NCBI GenBank assembly: GCA_024998815.1 | Contig: JACEUQ010000001.1 | Span: forward strand, 1,054,001 to 1,118,000 | Length of the DNA stretch: 64,000 nucleotides | From: Opitutus sp. | GTDB taxonomy: Bacteria > Verrucomicrobiota > Verrucomicrobiia > Opitutales > Opitutaceae | Direction of reading: 5' to 3' | Shown: piece by piece, positions 35,831 through 44,441 of the stretch | How positions within the stretch are numbered: the stretch's first letter is position 1 | Layout: each line of letters begins with the position of its first letter | Notes under the pieces: generated by a model | The model's input: only the letters and a program-made list of their open reading frames with translations | Database searches by the model: none | What the model was told of the DNA's origin: nothing | Position numbers and translations under genes: made by a program

Positions 35831-36733
35831 ATGAAAACCGTTAACGCAACTCGCGCCACCGCCGGACTCGGATACCTCACTGCGTTCATCGGCCTGTTTG
35901 CCACCGGGTTAATCCATGCGGCCAACGAAAACGCACCCAACCCGACGGGCAAAATCTTTATAGCTGAAACAGACGGCGCCAGCACGATTCATATCGACGA
36001 TAAAATCGTGGAGCTGACCCCCAAGAGCGTACATTTGGCGAAGGGGAGCATCTTGGAAACCCAACCCAACGCGAGTTTGGCCATTGTGTACTCCAATGGC
36101 ACAGGGGTTTCACTTGAACCCGGCACCCAACTGCAAATCGTGCAGTTTCAACAAGCCCCCTTCCCGCCCAATCGCCCCGACCTGGAACTGGAGCCCTCCA
36201 TTTCGACCACCCAGGCGCTTTTGATGCGCGGCACGATAGGGATAAGCACCAGTAAATTGGCCGCAGGTAGCACGATGAACTACCAAACGCGGCACATTGA
36301 TATAGCCATCCACGGCAGCAAGGTGGTCATAGATACCAATGATCAGCGCACGACGGTTTCAGTGCTCGACGGCAGCACGACACTTCGCGACCGCAGCCGG
36401 CCGGGAGGGCAATCACTGCTTGTCGGCCAACAGGCTTATATTACCCGCGAATCCATCATCACGCAACCCACGATAACAATTCGCCAGCTCAATGAAAACG
36501 AACAGCAAGGGATGGAAAGAAAGGCGGCTCTCGCCTCCATGGCCCGGCGCACCGTATACTTTGAAGTCGCCGATCGAAATAATCAGAACAACGGCACAGC
36601 TCGTACTCAGAATGTATTTAACCGGAGCGATCTCGAAGAGGATGTATTGATTCCTGTAACCGTTTTGCCCGGGGCAATTCCAGGGCCCAATACGGTCAGC
36701 CCGTTTAGAATAACCCGGACGGTCATTCGCTAA
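35831..36733 (+). CDS. Secreted FecR-domain protein of the exopolysaccharide block
   Basis: 300 residues with a signal peptide (AFIGLFATGLIHA). The body is FecR-like: VHLAKGSILETQPNASLAIV, YSNGTGVSLEPGTQLQIVQF, then MRGTIGISTSKLAAGSTMNY and a repeat of the fold. Not a classic FecR, as it has no cytoplasmic part or sigma-factor partner; such free FecR domains occur near export systems in this phylum. The gene lies 29 bases ahead of a beta-barrel gene, in line with wza- and wzc-like genes. Function unknown. Confidence 0.75.
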   Translation: MKTVNATRATAGLGYLTAFIGLFATGLIHAANENAPNPTGKIFIAETDGASTIHIDDKIVELTPKSVHLAKGSILETQPNASLAIVYSNGTGVSLEPGTQLQIVQFQQAPFPPNRPDLELEPSISTTQALLMRGTIGISTSKLAAGSTMNYQTRHIDIAIHGSKVVIDTNDQRTTVSVLDGSTTLRDRSRPGGQSLLVGQQAYITRESIITQPTITIRQLNENEQQGMERKAALASMARRTVYFEVADRNNQNNGTARTQNVFNRSDLEEDVLIPVTVLPGAIPGPNTVSPFRITRTVIR

Positions 36734-36762
36734 GGCCGCTGGGCTACGCCGCAACGTTTCGC

Positions 36763-37899
36763 ATGCTTCACGGGCTAATAAGGCGCGCATTTATCCTATC
36801 GGGAACTTGCATTTATCTCGTTGGTAATAATGCCGTAGCACTGGTAAAGTCAGCCGAAGGTCGGGATGAACTCTCCGTTACCGGGACACTGGCCACCGGT
36901 TACGATTCCAACATTAATTCAGCCCACGAGGGCAAAAGTGACATCATCACCTCCACGACCCTTGCGGTGGATTATGCACGCAATGCGGGAATGATCGGCG
37001 TTAACGCGGAACTGTCCTGGACCCGCGCAGATTTCGCGGAAAACGCAGCGGAAAGTTTTTCCGACCCGACACTTAATCTGGAATTCAACAAAACAACAGG
37101 ACGCGCAACCGGCTCCATAACGTTCTCGGCCGCTCGTCAAAGCCAAGCGGACCCGGCCATCAATCAGCGAACCGTATCTTGGAATTATAGCACTGGATTT
37201 AATTGGAAATACCCGGTGATTGATCGTTATAGTCTGGGCGGAACCTTAAGCCACGGCATGGTCGATTATACAGGCCCAACCACTGCACTCACGGATCTCA
37301 CCACCAAAAGCGCCAGTACCGACTTGTTTTATAAATACAATTCGCAGCGCGAACTCCTGGCCGGCTATCGAATCCGCCAAAGTGACACCTCCGCCAATAA
37401 TCAATCCATCGACCACGCGATCACCACGGGCGTTTCGGGGAAAATCCTCGCAAAACTCAAAGGCGAAATTCGCGCCGGTTATCAACTTCGCCAAGACGAC
37501 GCGTCGGGCCAGTCCTTTGGCAGCACAACAGCGAGCGCGGCAGTGACCTGGGCGATCAATCGCCGCTTCAATTTGACCGCAACGGTGGACAAGGACTTCA
37601 GCACCACGGCGAACGAATCGAGCGTGGATAACCTGAGCTTTAACCTTGATGCCCAATACGCACTCACCTACCAATGGTCGCTATTTACCGGCCTGGGCAC
37701 AGGCCAATCCCAATTCCTTAACGGCAGCGAACTCGACCGCAGCGATTACTATGCAACCTGGCGCACGGGAACCAGCTACACACTCAACCAGCACCTACGC
37801 ATTTCACTCAGCTACAGCTACTTCGTAAATCAATCAAATCGATCGATTTCCAGCTTTGACCGCAACACGCTCACCTTGAATTTAGGCTCCCGCTGGTAA
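36763..37899 (+). CDS. Outer-membrane beta-barrel protein, probable exopolysaccharide porin
   Basis: 378 residues, signal-like N-terminus, then alternating amphipathic strands (GTLATGYDSNINSAHEGKSD; LFTGLGTGQSQFL; ISLSYSYFVNQSN) ending in the C-terminal aromatic residue (NLGSRW) typical of outer-membrane barrels. The overall look resembles BBP2/EpsL-like barrels that sit beside Wza-type exporters. A role as outer-membrane conduit is inferred from this context. Seven bases separate it from the wza-like gene. Confidence 0.78.
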   Translation: MLHGLIRRAFILSGTCIYLVGNNAVALVKSAEGRDELSVTGTLATGYDSNINSAHEGKSDIITSTTLAVDYARNAGMIGVNAELSWTRADFAENAAESFSDPTLNLEFNKTTGRATGSITFSAARQSQADPAINQRTVSWNYSTGFNWKYPVIDRYSLGGTLSHGMVDYTGPTTALTDLTTKSASTDLFYKYNSQRELLAGYRIRQSDTSANNQSIDHAITTGVSGKILAKLKGEIRAGYQLRQDDASGQSFGSTTASAAVTWAINRRFNLTATVDKDFSTTANESSVDNLSFNLDAQYALTYQWSLFTGLGTGQSQFLNGSELDRSDYYATWRTGTSYTLNQHLRISLSYSYFVNQSNRSISSFDRNTLTLNLGSRW

Positions 37900-37905
37900 C
37901 CCCCC

Positions 37906-38529
37906 ATGATTCGGCGCGCACTTCTCTTTTTCATCGTATTTCTCACCATTGCCGTGGGGTCTTTACGCGCGCAGTCTAAAACAGCAACTGCCCCCAATCA
38001 GGCGGCCATCGCCTACAAAATAACGCTCACGGACCTGCTCCGCATCGATATTTACCAAGAAGATGACCTGCGCACCATGTCGCGGGTCGATGCCAAGGGT
38101 AAAATCAACCTCCCGCTCGTCGGCGAAGTGGTCGTTGCCGGACTCTCCCTGAGCGAAGCCCAAAAGTCGGTTGAAACCGCCTACCGCGAAGGCCGCTACC
38201 TTCGCAACCCGCAGGTCACTATAAATATAGAAACTTATGCGGCGCGCGAGGTGTCGATTCAGGGCCAGATTCGTTCCCCGGGGCGGTACCCGCTACCGAT
38301 TGAAACCTCCATGACGGTGTTGGAACTGGTGTCGCGTGCCGGTGGCTTTACCGATACGGCAAAGGGAACTGCGGTGAATATAACGCGAGTTTCCCCAGAT
38401 GGGAAAAAACAGGTTTTTACGATCGACGTGGACAGCCTGCTCAAAGGCAAAGACCGCGCCAATATTTCGGACAACTCCCTTATGCTTGAGCCGGGAGATA
38501 TTGTCTTCGTACCCGAGCGGATTATATAA
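37906..38529 (+). CDS. Polysaccharide export protein (Wza/GumB-like)
   Basis: 207 residues with a cleavable signal (LLFFIVFLTIAVGSLRAQ). Poly_export domain (KITLTDLLRIDIYQEDDLRT, MSRVDAKGKINLPLVGEV, LSEAQKSVETAY) followed by a SLBB domain (VSIQGQIRSPGRYPLPIETS, LELVSRAGGFTDTAKG). No lipobox cysteine and much shorter than E. coli Wza (379), so likely a periplasmic or ring-forming partner needing the adjacent barrel to cross the outer membrane. Two bases separate its stop from the wzc-like gene. Confidence 0.9.
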   Translation: MIRRALLFFIVFLTIAVGSLRAQSKTATAPNQAAIAYKITLTDLLRIDIYQEDDLRTMSRVDAKGKINLPLVGEVVVAGLSLSEAQKSVETAYREGRYLRNPQVTINIETYAAREVSIQGQIRSPGRYPLPIETSMTVLELVSRAGGFTDTAKGTAVNITRVSPDGKKQVFTIDVDSLLKGKDRANISDNSLMLEPGDIVFVPERII

Positions 38530-38531
38530 AA

Positions 38532-40688
38532 ATGTCCGAGGCGAACAAATCTTCATCTGCGCATAAATCCTCCCATAAAGAGGATGATGCCATTGAGCGG
38601 CGCACACTGCGGGATTACTACATCATCCTGCGGGAGCGATTCTGGATAGCCCTGCCGCTGGCTTTGGTGATATCGATTGGCATGGCCTATTACCAATCCA
38701 GGGCCGTACCCCTGTACCGCAGCTTTGCGACGCTGCAAATCGAGAAACCCGAAAAAGTCGTCACCAGTCAGGAGGTCGTCGACACCGGTATCAATAGTGA
38801 TATCGAGCTCAATACTTACATCAAAGTAATCGAAAGCGGCAAGATGCGCGCCCGTGTGCAGGCATCCCTTTCCCCCGCCGAGCGCCAAGTCTTACAGCGG
38901 CCCTATATAAAAGACCTCCCGCCTGGCGCAGCCCCGCCGCAATGGATTGATATGGGCAGCATGTCCGTCCAGTCGGTCCGCAGCACCTTCCTCATTAGTA
39001 TTGGCGTATCGCATCGGGACCCGGAAGCCGCCGCCATTCTGGCCAATCGATACATTGAACAATTCATCGAGAGCCTTCTCGATAATGTCAGCGGCGGGCA
39101 TGATTACGCGGTAAAATACTTACGTGACCGATCCGGCCAACTCATGGAGGAGGCCCGCGTCGCCGAGCAGCGCCTGCAAGATTACATGCGCGCGCAGAAT
39201 TTGGTATCGTTAGACAACAGCACCAATATCGCCCAGTCCCGCTTGAGCTCGGTGAATGCGGCACTGCAAACCTCCCGTATTGAGCGCCTCACCATCGAGG
39301 AGCAGTACCGGTTGGTGGACCGCTATTTAACCGACAAGCGCAACCTGTTCGAAATTGCTTCGGTCGCTAATTACGGATCAATCCCCGATCTGCGCAAGCA
39401 ACTCGAAGGGCTTAACCGCGACCGCTCGTTGCTTGAGGAACGCTACCTTGAGCGCCACCCGAAGATGATCAATGTGGTCAATGCGCTCACCATCGTCCAA
39501 ACCCAGCTAGATACGGCCGTAAAACTCGCCGTCGCCGACCTCAAAACGAGTCTGGAGCGCGCCTCGGCAAACGAAAAATCCTTGGAGCATGAATATGCGG
39601 CCCAAGAAAAGGAACAACTGCGCCTGCGCGACTTATCGATTGAGTTCCGCAGCTTGGAGAACCAGGCGCAGGTGGCCAAAAACAACTACTCGCAGATCCT
39701 TGACCGGCTCACCCAGGCAACCACCAGCAAGTACCTGGAAAAAATACCGGTCCGCCCGCTTGATTCAGCGCAACCCGCCGACAGTCCTTATACACCCGAC
39801 CTGGGGCGCATCACCAAAACCTCAGTCGGCGTGGGCATATTGGTCTTTCTTGGCGTAGCCATTGGACTCAGTTTCATTGATGACCGGATCAAGAGCGCTT
39901 GGGACATCGAGCACTTCATCGGCGTAAACCTGCTGGGAATTATTCCCGACCTCGCAAATCTCAAGGACTCCGAGAAGTATAAGATCATACTCGATAACAA
40001 AAAAACCGCCGGAGTGGAGCCATTTTTGGGTGTATATAGTTCGGTCAAAATCCATTCCAAACTGGATTTCCCCAAGTCAATCCTCGTCACCAGCACCATC
40101 CCCGGTGAAGGCAAGACCCTGGTTTCATCCAACCTTGCGGCCAGCTTTGCCCGGCATGGTAAATCCGTGCTGCTGATCGACTGTGACCTCCGCCGCCCCA
40201 TGTTGCACCGGCATTATGACCGGACCAATGAGTCGGGACTGATTAGTTGGTTTGAAGCAGGCAGCCCGCTTGAGGGTGACCCGGCGCTGAACCCTATTTT
40301 GGGCATCGCTACGATTGAGGAAAACCTCGCCCTGCTGACTTCGGGCGGCCGCTCCAAATCGCCCACCCAGCTTCTGGAAAGTGATGCCTTTGGCCAACTG
40401 CTCGAAAAGCTCAAGAAACACTACGATCTGGTCATCGTCGATTCGCCCCCGTTGGGCGCCGTAACCGATGCCTTGCTCATCGCCGAGCGCGTAGATGAAG
40501 TGGTTTATGTGTGCCGTTTTAACCGCGCTTTAAGAAAACATATTCGCCTCTATATAAAGGCGCTGCGGGCCGGTAAAAACGAGGTTTTGGGAATCGTACT
40601 CAACGGCCTGACCCCGCGCCGGATCGAATATTATTCGAACTACCGTTATTACCGGAGTTATAAAAAATACTACGGGACGCAGGACTGA
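38532..40688 (+). CDS. Chain-length determinant and tyrosine autokinase (Wzc/GumC-like)
   Basis: 718 residues. Wzz domain with two membrane helices (IALPLALVISIGMAYY near 40 and VGVGILVFLGVAIGLSFI near 440) and a coiled coil between them. The cytoplasmic BY-kinase domain has Walker A STIPGEGKT (521-529), Walker A' LLIDCDLRRP (about 548-557) and Walker B LVIVDSPPLG (about 633). A C-terminal tyrosine cluster (YYSNYRYYRSYKKYYG) is the autophosphorylation site. Controls polymer length and export. No glycosyltransferase, flippase or polymerase is near, so the sugar-assembly genes must lie elsewhere. Confidence 0.94.
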   Translation: MSEANKSSSAHKSSHKEDDAIERRTLRDYYIILRERFWIALPLALVISIGMAYYQSRAVPLYRSFATLQIEKPEKVVTSQEVVDTGINSDIELNTYIKVIESGKMRARVQASLSPAERQVLQRPYIKDLPPGAAPPQWIDMGSMSVQSVRSTFLISIGVSHRDPEAAAILANRYIEQFIESLLDNVSGGHDYAVKYLRDRSGQLMEEARVAEQRLQDYMRAQNLVSLDNSTNIAQSRLSSVNAALQTSRIERLTIEEQYRLVDRYLTDKRNLFEIASVANYGSIPDLRKQLEGLNRDRSLLEERYLERHPKMINVVNALTIVQTQLDTAVKLAVADLKTSLERASANEKSLEHEYAAQEKEQLRLRDLSIEFRSLENQAQVAKNNYSQILDRLTQATTSKYLEKIPVRPLDSAQPADSPYTPDLGRITKTSVGVGILVFLGVAIGLSFIDDRIKSAWDIEHFIGVNLLGIIPDLANLKDSEKYKIILDNKKTAGVEPFLGVYSSVKIHSKLDFPKSILVTSTIPGEGKTLVSSNLAASFARHGKSVLLIDCDLRRPMLHRHYDRTNESGLISWFEAGSPLEGDPALNPILGIATIEENLALLTSGGRSKSPTQLLESDAFGQLLEKLKKHYDLVIVDSPPLGAVTDALLIAERVDEVVYVCRFNRALRKHIRLYIKALRAGKNEVLGIVLNGLTPRRIEYYSNYRYYRSYKKYYGTQD

Positions 40689-40782
40689 GCTGGAATGCAG
40701 TGAGCTCTGAGCCGCATTCGCGCTCAAGATGAGCATAAATAAATCGACTCTTGGGGGAAATCGGAACGCTTTGGGCAAAACC

Positions 40783-40852
40783 CCTGAGCTCACGCTCAAG
40801 GCCACGAGGAGTGTGTGCGCCGAAAAGAGTGGCTTCGAGCGTGAGCTCAAGG
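40783..40852. repeat. Dispersed hairpin repeat (TTGAGCGTGAGCTCAA family), copy 2
   Basis: Arms CCTGAGCTCACGCTCAAGG and CGAGCGTGAGCTCAAGG around a GTGTGTGCGCCGAAAAG loop. Lies between the convergent ends of the wzc-like gene and exbD, with flanking CAAGATGAGC upstream and GATGCC(C)GTAA downstream shared with copy 4. At 40888-40912 is an arm of the GCAGACTTCC repeat seen at 3764-3818. Confidence 0.85.
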
Positions 40853-40940
40853 ATGCCCGTAAACCTCACTTGAACGTAATTGAGTAGGGGCAGACTGGAA
40901 GTCTGCGCTACTTTGGCCGGACTCCATCAACTCGAAAACG

Positions 40941-41339
40941 TTAACGGCTTTGCAGACTGAAGCGGTTGAGCCCGCTTTTGCGGCAGGTATCCATCACAAA
41001 GGTCAGGGTTTTCAGCGGCGTGGTTTCGTCGGCGCGGATTAGCACCGGCGTGTCCTTATCCAATTCGCGCACCTGCCGGAGTAAATCGGCCAACTGCGCT
41101 TCGGTGGTCGCCTGCCCATTGAAGGAGAGTCCGGCGTCTTTGGAAATGCCGATAGTCACCGGGCCCTTGAACTCGTTTTTGCCGGCGGTTTCCACCTTTG
41201 GAAGCGTGATATTCAGCGTCGCCGAGGAGCGGAACTGCATCGTCACAAAGGCAAAGAAAACCAGCATCACGAGCACGTCGATCAGCGGCACGAGGTTCAA
41301 CTCGGGGCGCTTGCGGCGGCGTTGGTAGAGTCCGCTCAT
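40941..41339 (-). CDS. exbD: ExbD/TolR-type biopolymer transport protein
   Basis: 132 residues: short cytoplasmic basic N-terminus (MSGLYQRRRKRPELNLVPLI), one membrane helix with the proton-path aspartate (PLIDVLVMLVFFAFVTM), then a periplasmic domain (LSFNGQATTEAQLADLLRQV; LIRADETTPLKTLTFVMDTC). Forms with ExbB/TolQ a proton-driven motor energising TonB receptors or TolA. Six bases downstream of exbB. No tonB or tolA gene is visible in the window. Confidence 0.93.
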   Translation of the reverse strand: MSGLYQRRRKRPELNLVPLIDVLVMLVFFAFVTMQFRSSATLNITLPKVETAGKNEFKGPVTIGISKDAGLSFNGQATTEAQLADLLRQVRELDKDTPVLIRADETTPLKTLTFVMDTCRKSGLNRFSLQSR

Positions 41340-41345
41340 AGCCGA

Positions 41346-41921
41346 TTATTTGGCGTTGGCCCGGGCGAGGATTCGCTCCAGCAGCACATCGAGTTGCGCG
41401 GCGTACTTTTCCACCCGGCGTTGCAGGATACCGCCACCAACCAGGGCCGGCACGGCGATAATCAGGCCGATCACCGTCGCGGAAAGCGCCAGCGACACGC
41501 CGCTGGTGAACTTGGCCGGATCGGGCATGCCGGTGGAACCCGAAATGCTCGAAAACACCCGGATGAGCGACCACACCGTGCCGGTCAGCCCGATCAGCGG
41601 CGCACCGGCATAAATCACGTCGAGATACGGCAACCCGCGCTCCATGCGCACGATTTCCAGGCGGGCAAAGGCCTTGGTCGCGTCGGGATCGGCGGGATGC
41701 TGTTCGGCAAAGGTAATAATGCGGGCCAACACCGAGTGTTGTCCGCCCGTGACCGGCTTGCCGCCCACCACCGCATCCACGAGGTCGTCGGGTAAAATGA
41801 TCGAGCTGCGCAGCCCGTAGGTCCGCTCGGCCAGAATATAGACCAGCGCGACCGAGCACACCGCGAGCGGATAGATGAGGACGTCGGCCCCTTTAAAGAT
41901 GTCGATGACAGCGAGGATCAT
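41346..41921 (-). CDS. exbB: ExbB/TolQ-type MotA-like proton channel
   Basis: 191 residues with three membrane helices: LIYPLAVCSVALVYILAE, then a cytoplasmic domain (DLVDAVVGGKPVTGGQHSVL, ERGLPYLDVIYAGAPLIGLT) and the paired helices GLTGTVWSLIRVF and GVSLALSATVIGLIIAVPAL. The GLTGTV and LSATVIGL signatures are those of MotA/TolQ/ExbB channels. Works with the downstream ExbD. Its stop is followed by exbD after six bases. Confidence 0.93.
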   Translation of the reverse strand: MILAVIDIFKGADVLIYPLAVCSVALVYILAERTYGLRSSIILPDDLVDAVVGGKPVTGGQHSVLARIITFAEQHPADPDATKAFARLEIVRMERGLPYLDVIYAGAPLIGLTGTVWSLIRVFSSISGSTGMPDPAKFTSGVSLALSATVIGLIIAVPALVGGGILQRRVEKYAAQLDVLLERILARANAK

Positions 41922-41965
41922 GTGGAGGAGGCGAGGTTCAGTTAGAGCGTTTTACGCGGAAGTGT

Positions 41966-42190
41966 AGCCGCAAAAGAACGCATAGAGCGCAAAGAGGAAT
42001 CGGCTTTGGCTTAGCTTTGCGATCCTTGCGTTCCTTTGCGGCTAAAAATCCGATTCCGCTAGGGCCTTTTGTAGGCGAATCGGGGTGAACGGAATCAGTC
42101 GGGCGGTTACTCGTTCTCTTAATCGTTCTCGTTCGTCAGCGGATCGAAGACGGCGGGAGAACGAGTAGGAGTAAGAGAACGAGAACGATG
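41966..42190. repeat. Two intergenic inverted repeats between exbB and leuD
   Basis: First, TAGCCGCAAAAGAACGCA (41966 on) pairs imperfectly with TGCGTTCCTTTGCGGCTA (about 42026-42043). Second, ACTCGTTCTCTTAATCGTTC (42109 on) pairs with GTAAGAGAACGAGAACGA near 42172-42189. Both are purine/pyrimidine-biased palindromes; no gene lies between. The second could terminate leuD transcription. Confidence 0.6.
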
Positions 42191-42206
42191 CGGAAGGGTC
42201 CCCAAC

Positions 42207-42809
42207 TCAGGCCGTCATGTAGGCGTGCTTGGCGGCGGTGGTCTGCACATCGGCCTTGCCGTCGATCAGCTCACCGATCGCGTCCCAACGGCCGTTGACC
42301 AGGGCGTCGCGGGCACTCTCACGCTGCGCGATCTTGACCGCCTGGCCGGCGAAACGGACTTCGAGTTTCACCAGATCGATGACGACCTCGGTCTGCGGAT
42401 TGGCCGTCACGGCGGCGGCAATCTTGGCGATGTCTTCACGCGAAGCAGTCACGCAGGGCATGCCGAGCGTGGTGCTGTTGCCAAAGAAGATCTCGGCGAA
42501 GTTTTCGGCGATAATCGCCTTAAAGCCGTACTTGGCGATGGCCTGGGGGGCGTGCTCACGGGAGGAGCCGCAACCGAAGTTGGCACCGGAGAGCAGGATG
42601 GTTGCCCCAGCGAAACGCGGTTCGTTGAGCGGGTGCTCCTTCGGCGTGCCGTCGAGCTGCTTGCGCACGTCGTTGAAGAGGAATTCGCCCAGACCGTCGA
42701 AGGTCACGCACTTCATGAAGCGCGCCGGGATGATGCGGTCGGTGTCGATGTCGTTGCCGGGAACGTTGACGGCGCGGCCGGTGACGGAGGTGATTTTTGC
42801 GAGAGCCAT
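42207..42809 (-). CDS. leuD: 3-isopropylmalate dehydratase, small subunit
   Basis: 200 residues (E. coli 201). Swivelling domain of the isomerase that converts 2-isopropylmalate to 3-isopropylmalate in leucine synthesis. Signatures: PGNDIDTDRIIPARFMK, NFGCGSSREHAPQAIAKYGF and IIAENFAEIFFGNSTTLGMP. Downstream of leuC, but separated by about 107 bases holding a large hairpin, which is unusual for this pair of equimolar subunits. Confidence 0.96.
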   Translation of the reverse strand: MALAKITSVTGRAVNVPGNDIDTDRIIPARFMKCVTFDGLGEFLFNDVRKQLDGTPKEHPLNEPRFAGATILLSGANFGCGSSREHAPQAIAKYGFKAIIAENFAEIFFGNSTTLGMPCVTASREDIAKIAAAVTANPQTEVVIDLVKLEVRFAGQAVKIAQRESARDALVNGRWDAIGELIDGKADVQTTAAKHAYMTA

Positions 42810-42820
42810 GGTTTTTTAAA

Positions 42821-42907
42821 GTAGCGAGTAGCGGGTAGTGAGTAGCGAGTAGGCGGAATTGCGGAGGCCAGCAGAATGCTCGCTACTCGCTACCCGCTAC
42901 TCGCTAC
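42821..42907. repeat. Large hairpin between leuC and leuD
   Basis: GTAGCGAGTAGCGGGTAG and onward (42821-42852) pairs with CTCGCTACTCGCTACCCG and onward (about 42878-42907), roughly 30 paired bases around a 25-base loop. A half copy lies at 12037-12058. In the leu mRNA it would form a stable stem between the two cistrons. Confidence 0.85.
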
Positions 42908-42916
42908 TTTTTAGTT

Positions 42917-44335
42917 TTAGTTATTGGCGACAGAGAACACTTCGCGGGCGTCGGCGATGTGGCCGGTGACGGCAGCGGCGGCCACCATGACGGGGCTCAT
43001 CAGGACGGTGCGGCCCGTGGTCGAGCCTTGGCGGCCCTTGAAGTTGCGGTTGGAGGACGAGGCGCAGAGCTGGTCGCCCACAAGCTTGTCGGGGTTCATC
43101 GCCAGGCACATCGAGCAGCCGGCGGCGCGCCACTCGAAACCGGCCTCGGCCAGGATCTTGTCGATGCCGAGTTTTTCGCACTGAAGGGCGACGATCTGGG
43201 AACCGGGGACGGCGATGGCTTTGACGCCAGCGGCGACCTTGCGGCCCTTGATGTACTTGGCGACTTCTTGGAAGTCAGAGAGGCGGCCGTTGGTGCAGGA
43301 ACCGAGGAAGGCGACGTCGATCTTGGTGCCCTTGATCGCGGCGCCAGCGGGGAGTTTCATGTACTCCAACGCCTCGATGATGCCGGCCTTGTCGTCGGCC
43401 GAAGTGGCGGTTTCGGGGCTGGGAATGTTTTCCGTAATGGCGATGCCCTGCGCGGGGTTGATGCCCCAGGTGACGGTGGGCGCGATGGAGGAGGCGTCGA
43501 TCTTGACGATATCGTCGTAAACGGCGCCGGCGTCGGACGCGTAGGACTTCCAGTTGGCGACGGCGGCATCCCAGGCGGCACCTGTCGGCGAGTAGGGACG
43601 TCCCTTGAGGTAGGCAAAGGTCGTCTCGTCAGGGTTAACATAACCCACGCGGGCGCCGCCCTCGATGGACATGTTACACACGGTCATGCGCTCCTCCATG
43701 GTGAAGCCGTCGAAGGTGGAACCGGCGTATTCGTAGGCGAAACCGGTGCCGCCGTTCACGCCGAGCTGGCGGATGATGTGGAGGATAACGTCCTTGGCGT
43801 AGACGCCCGGGGGCAATTTACCGGTGACCTCGATGCGGCGAACCTTGAGCGCGCCTAGGGCCATGGTCTGGGTGGCGAGCACGTCGCGCACCTGGCTCGT
43901 GCCGATACCGAAGGCGATCGCGCCGAAGGCACCGTGGGTGGAGGTGTGCGAGTCGCCGCAGGCAATCGTGGTGCCGGGCTGGGTGATGCCCTGCTCAGGC
44001 CCGACGATGTGCACGACGCCCTGCTTGCCGGAGGCGCGGTCGAAGAACGTCACGTTGTTTTCGGCGCAGTTTTTACGCAGCTCGTCCATCATGGCCTGCG
44101 CGAGCGGGTCGGCGTAGGGCTCGACGAACTGGTCGGTGGGCACGATGTGGTCAACCGTCGCAAAGGTGCGGTGCGGGTAGGCGACCTTCAGGCCGAGATC
44201 GCGCAACATGCCGAAGGCCTGGGGCGAGGTGACCTCATGGATGAGGTGCGTGCCGATGAGCAGCTGCGTCTGGCCGTTGGCCAGCTTGCGGACCGAGTGG
44301 GAGTCCCAGACTTTTTGGAAGAGCGATTTAGCCAT
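42917..44335 (-). CDS. leuC: 3-isopropylmalate dehydratase, large subunit
   Basis: 472 residues (E. coli 466). Aconitase-type [4Fe-4S] enzyme subunit. Cluster cysteines are in [14 protein letters not shown] and in [15 protein letters not shown]; the substrate loop [20 protein letters not shown] and the opening [15 protein letters not shown] are typical. Divergent from a LysR-type regulator, which probably controls it. No Shine-Dalgarno sequence before the ATG. Confidence 0.97.
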   Translation of the reverse strand: MAKSLFQKVWDSHSVRKLANGQTQLLIGTHLIHEVTSPQAFGMLRDLGLKVAYPHRTFATVDHIVPTDQFVEPYADPLAQAMMDELRKNCAENNVTFFDRASGKQGVVHIVGPEQGITQPGTTIACGDSHTSTHGAFGAIAFGIGTSQVRDVLATQTMALGALKVRRIEVTGKLPPGVYAKDVILHIIRQLGVNGGTGFAYEYAGSTFDGFTMEERMTVCNMSIEGGARVGYVNPDETTFAYLKGRPYSPTGAAWDAAVANWKSYASDAGAVYDDIVKIDASSIAPTVTWGINPAQGIAITENIPSPETATSADDKAGIIEALEYMKLPAGAAIKGTKIDVAFLGSCTNGRLSDFQEVAKYIKGRKVAAGVKAIAVPGSQIVALQCEKLGIDKILAEAGFEWRAAGCSMCLAMNPDKLVGDQLCASSSNRNFKGRQGSTTGRTVLMSPVMVAAAAVTGHIADAREVFSVANN

Positions 44336-44441
44336 GATGAAGGTGAGCGAGGGTGCGGTTAAAAGCGTCCGTTGAACGGAAACGAGCCACTACTTTAGCA
44401 GAATCTTGCATACCGGGGAAATACTTGTTCCGTCATCAGTG
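44336..44441. promoter_or_regulatory. leuC / lysR divergent control region
   Basis: A 106-base gap between divergent starts. LysR-type operators (T-N11-A with partial dyad) are expected here; an AT-rich core around 44390-44430 (CTTTAGCAGAATCTTGCATA) is the best candidate for the promoters. No site can be fixed by eye. Confidence 0.4.

Noticed and set aside
42821-42907. Repeated GTAGCGAGTAG units that could look like a CRISPR or tandem array
   Set aside because: The units form one inverted repeat with no regular spacers, and no cas gene is near.
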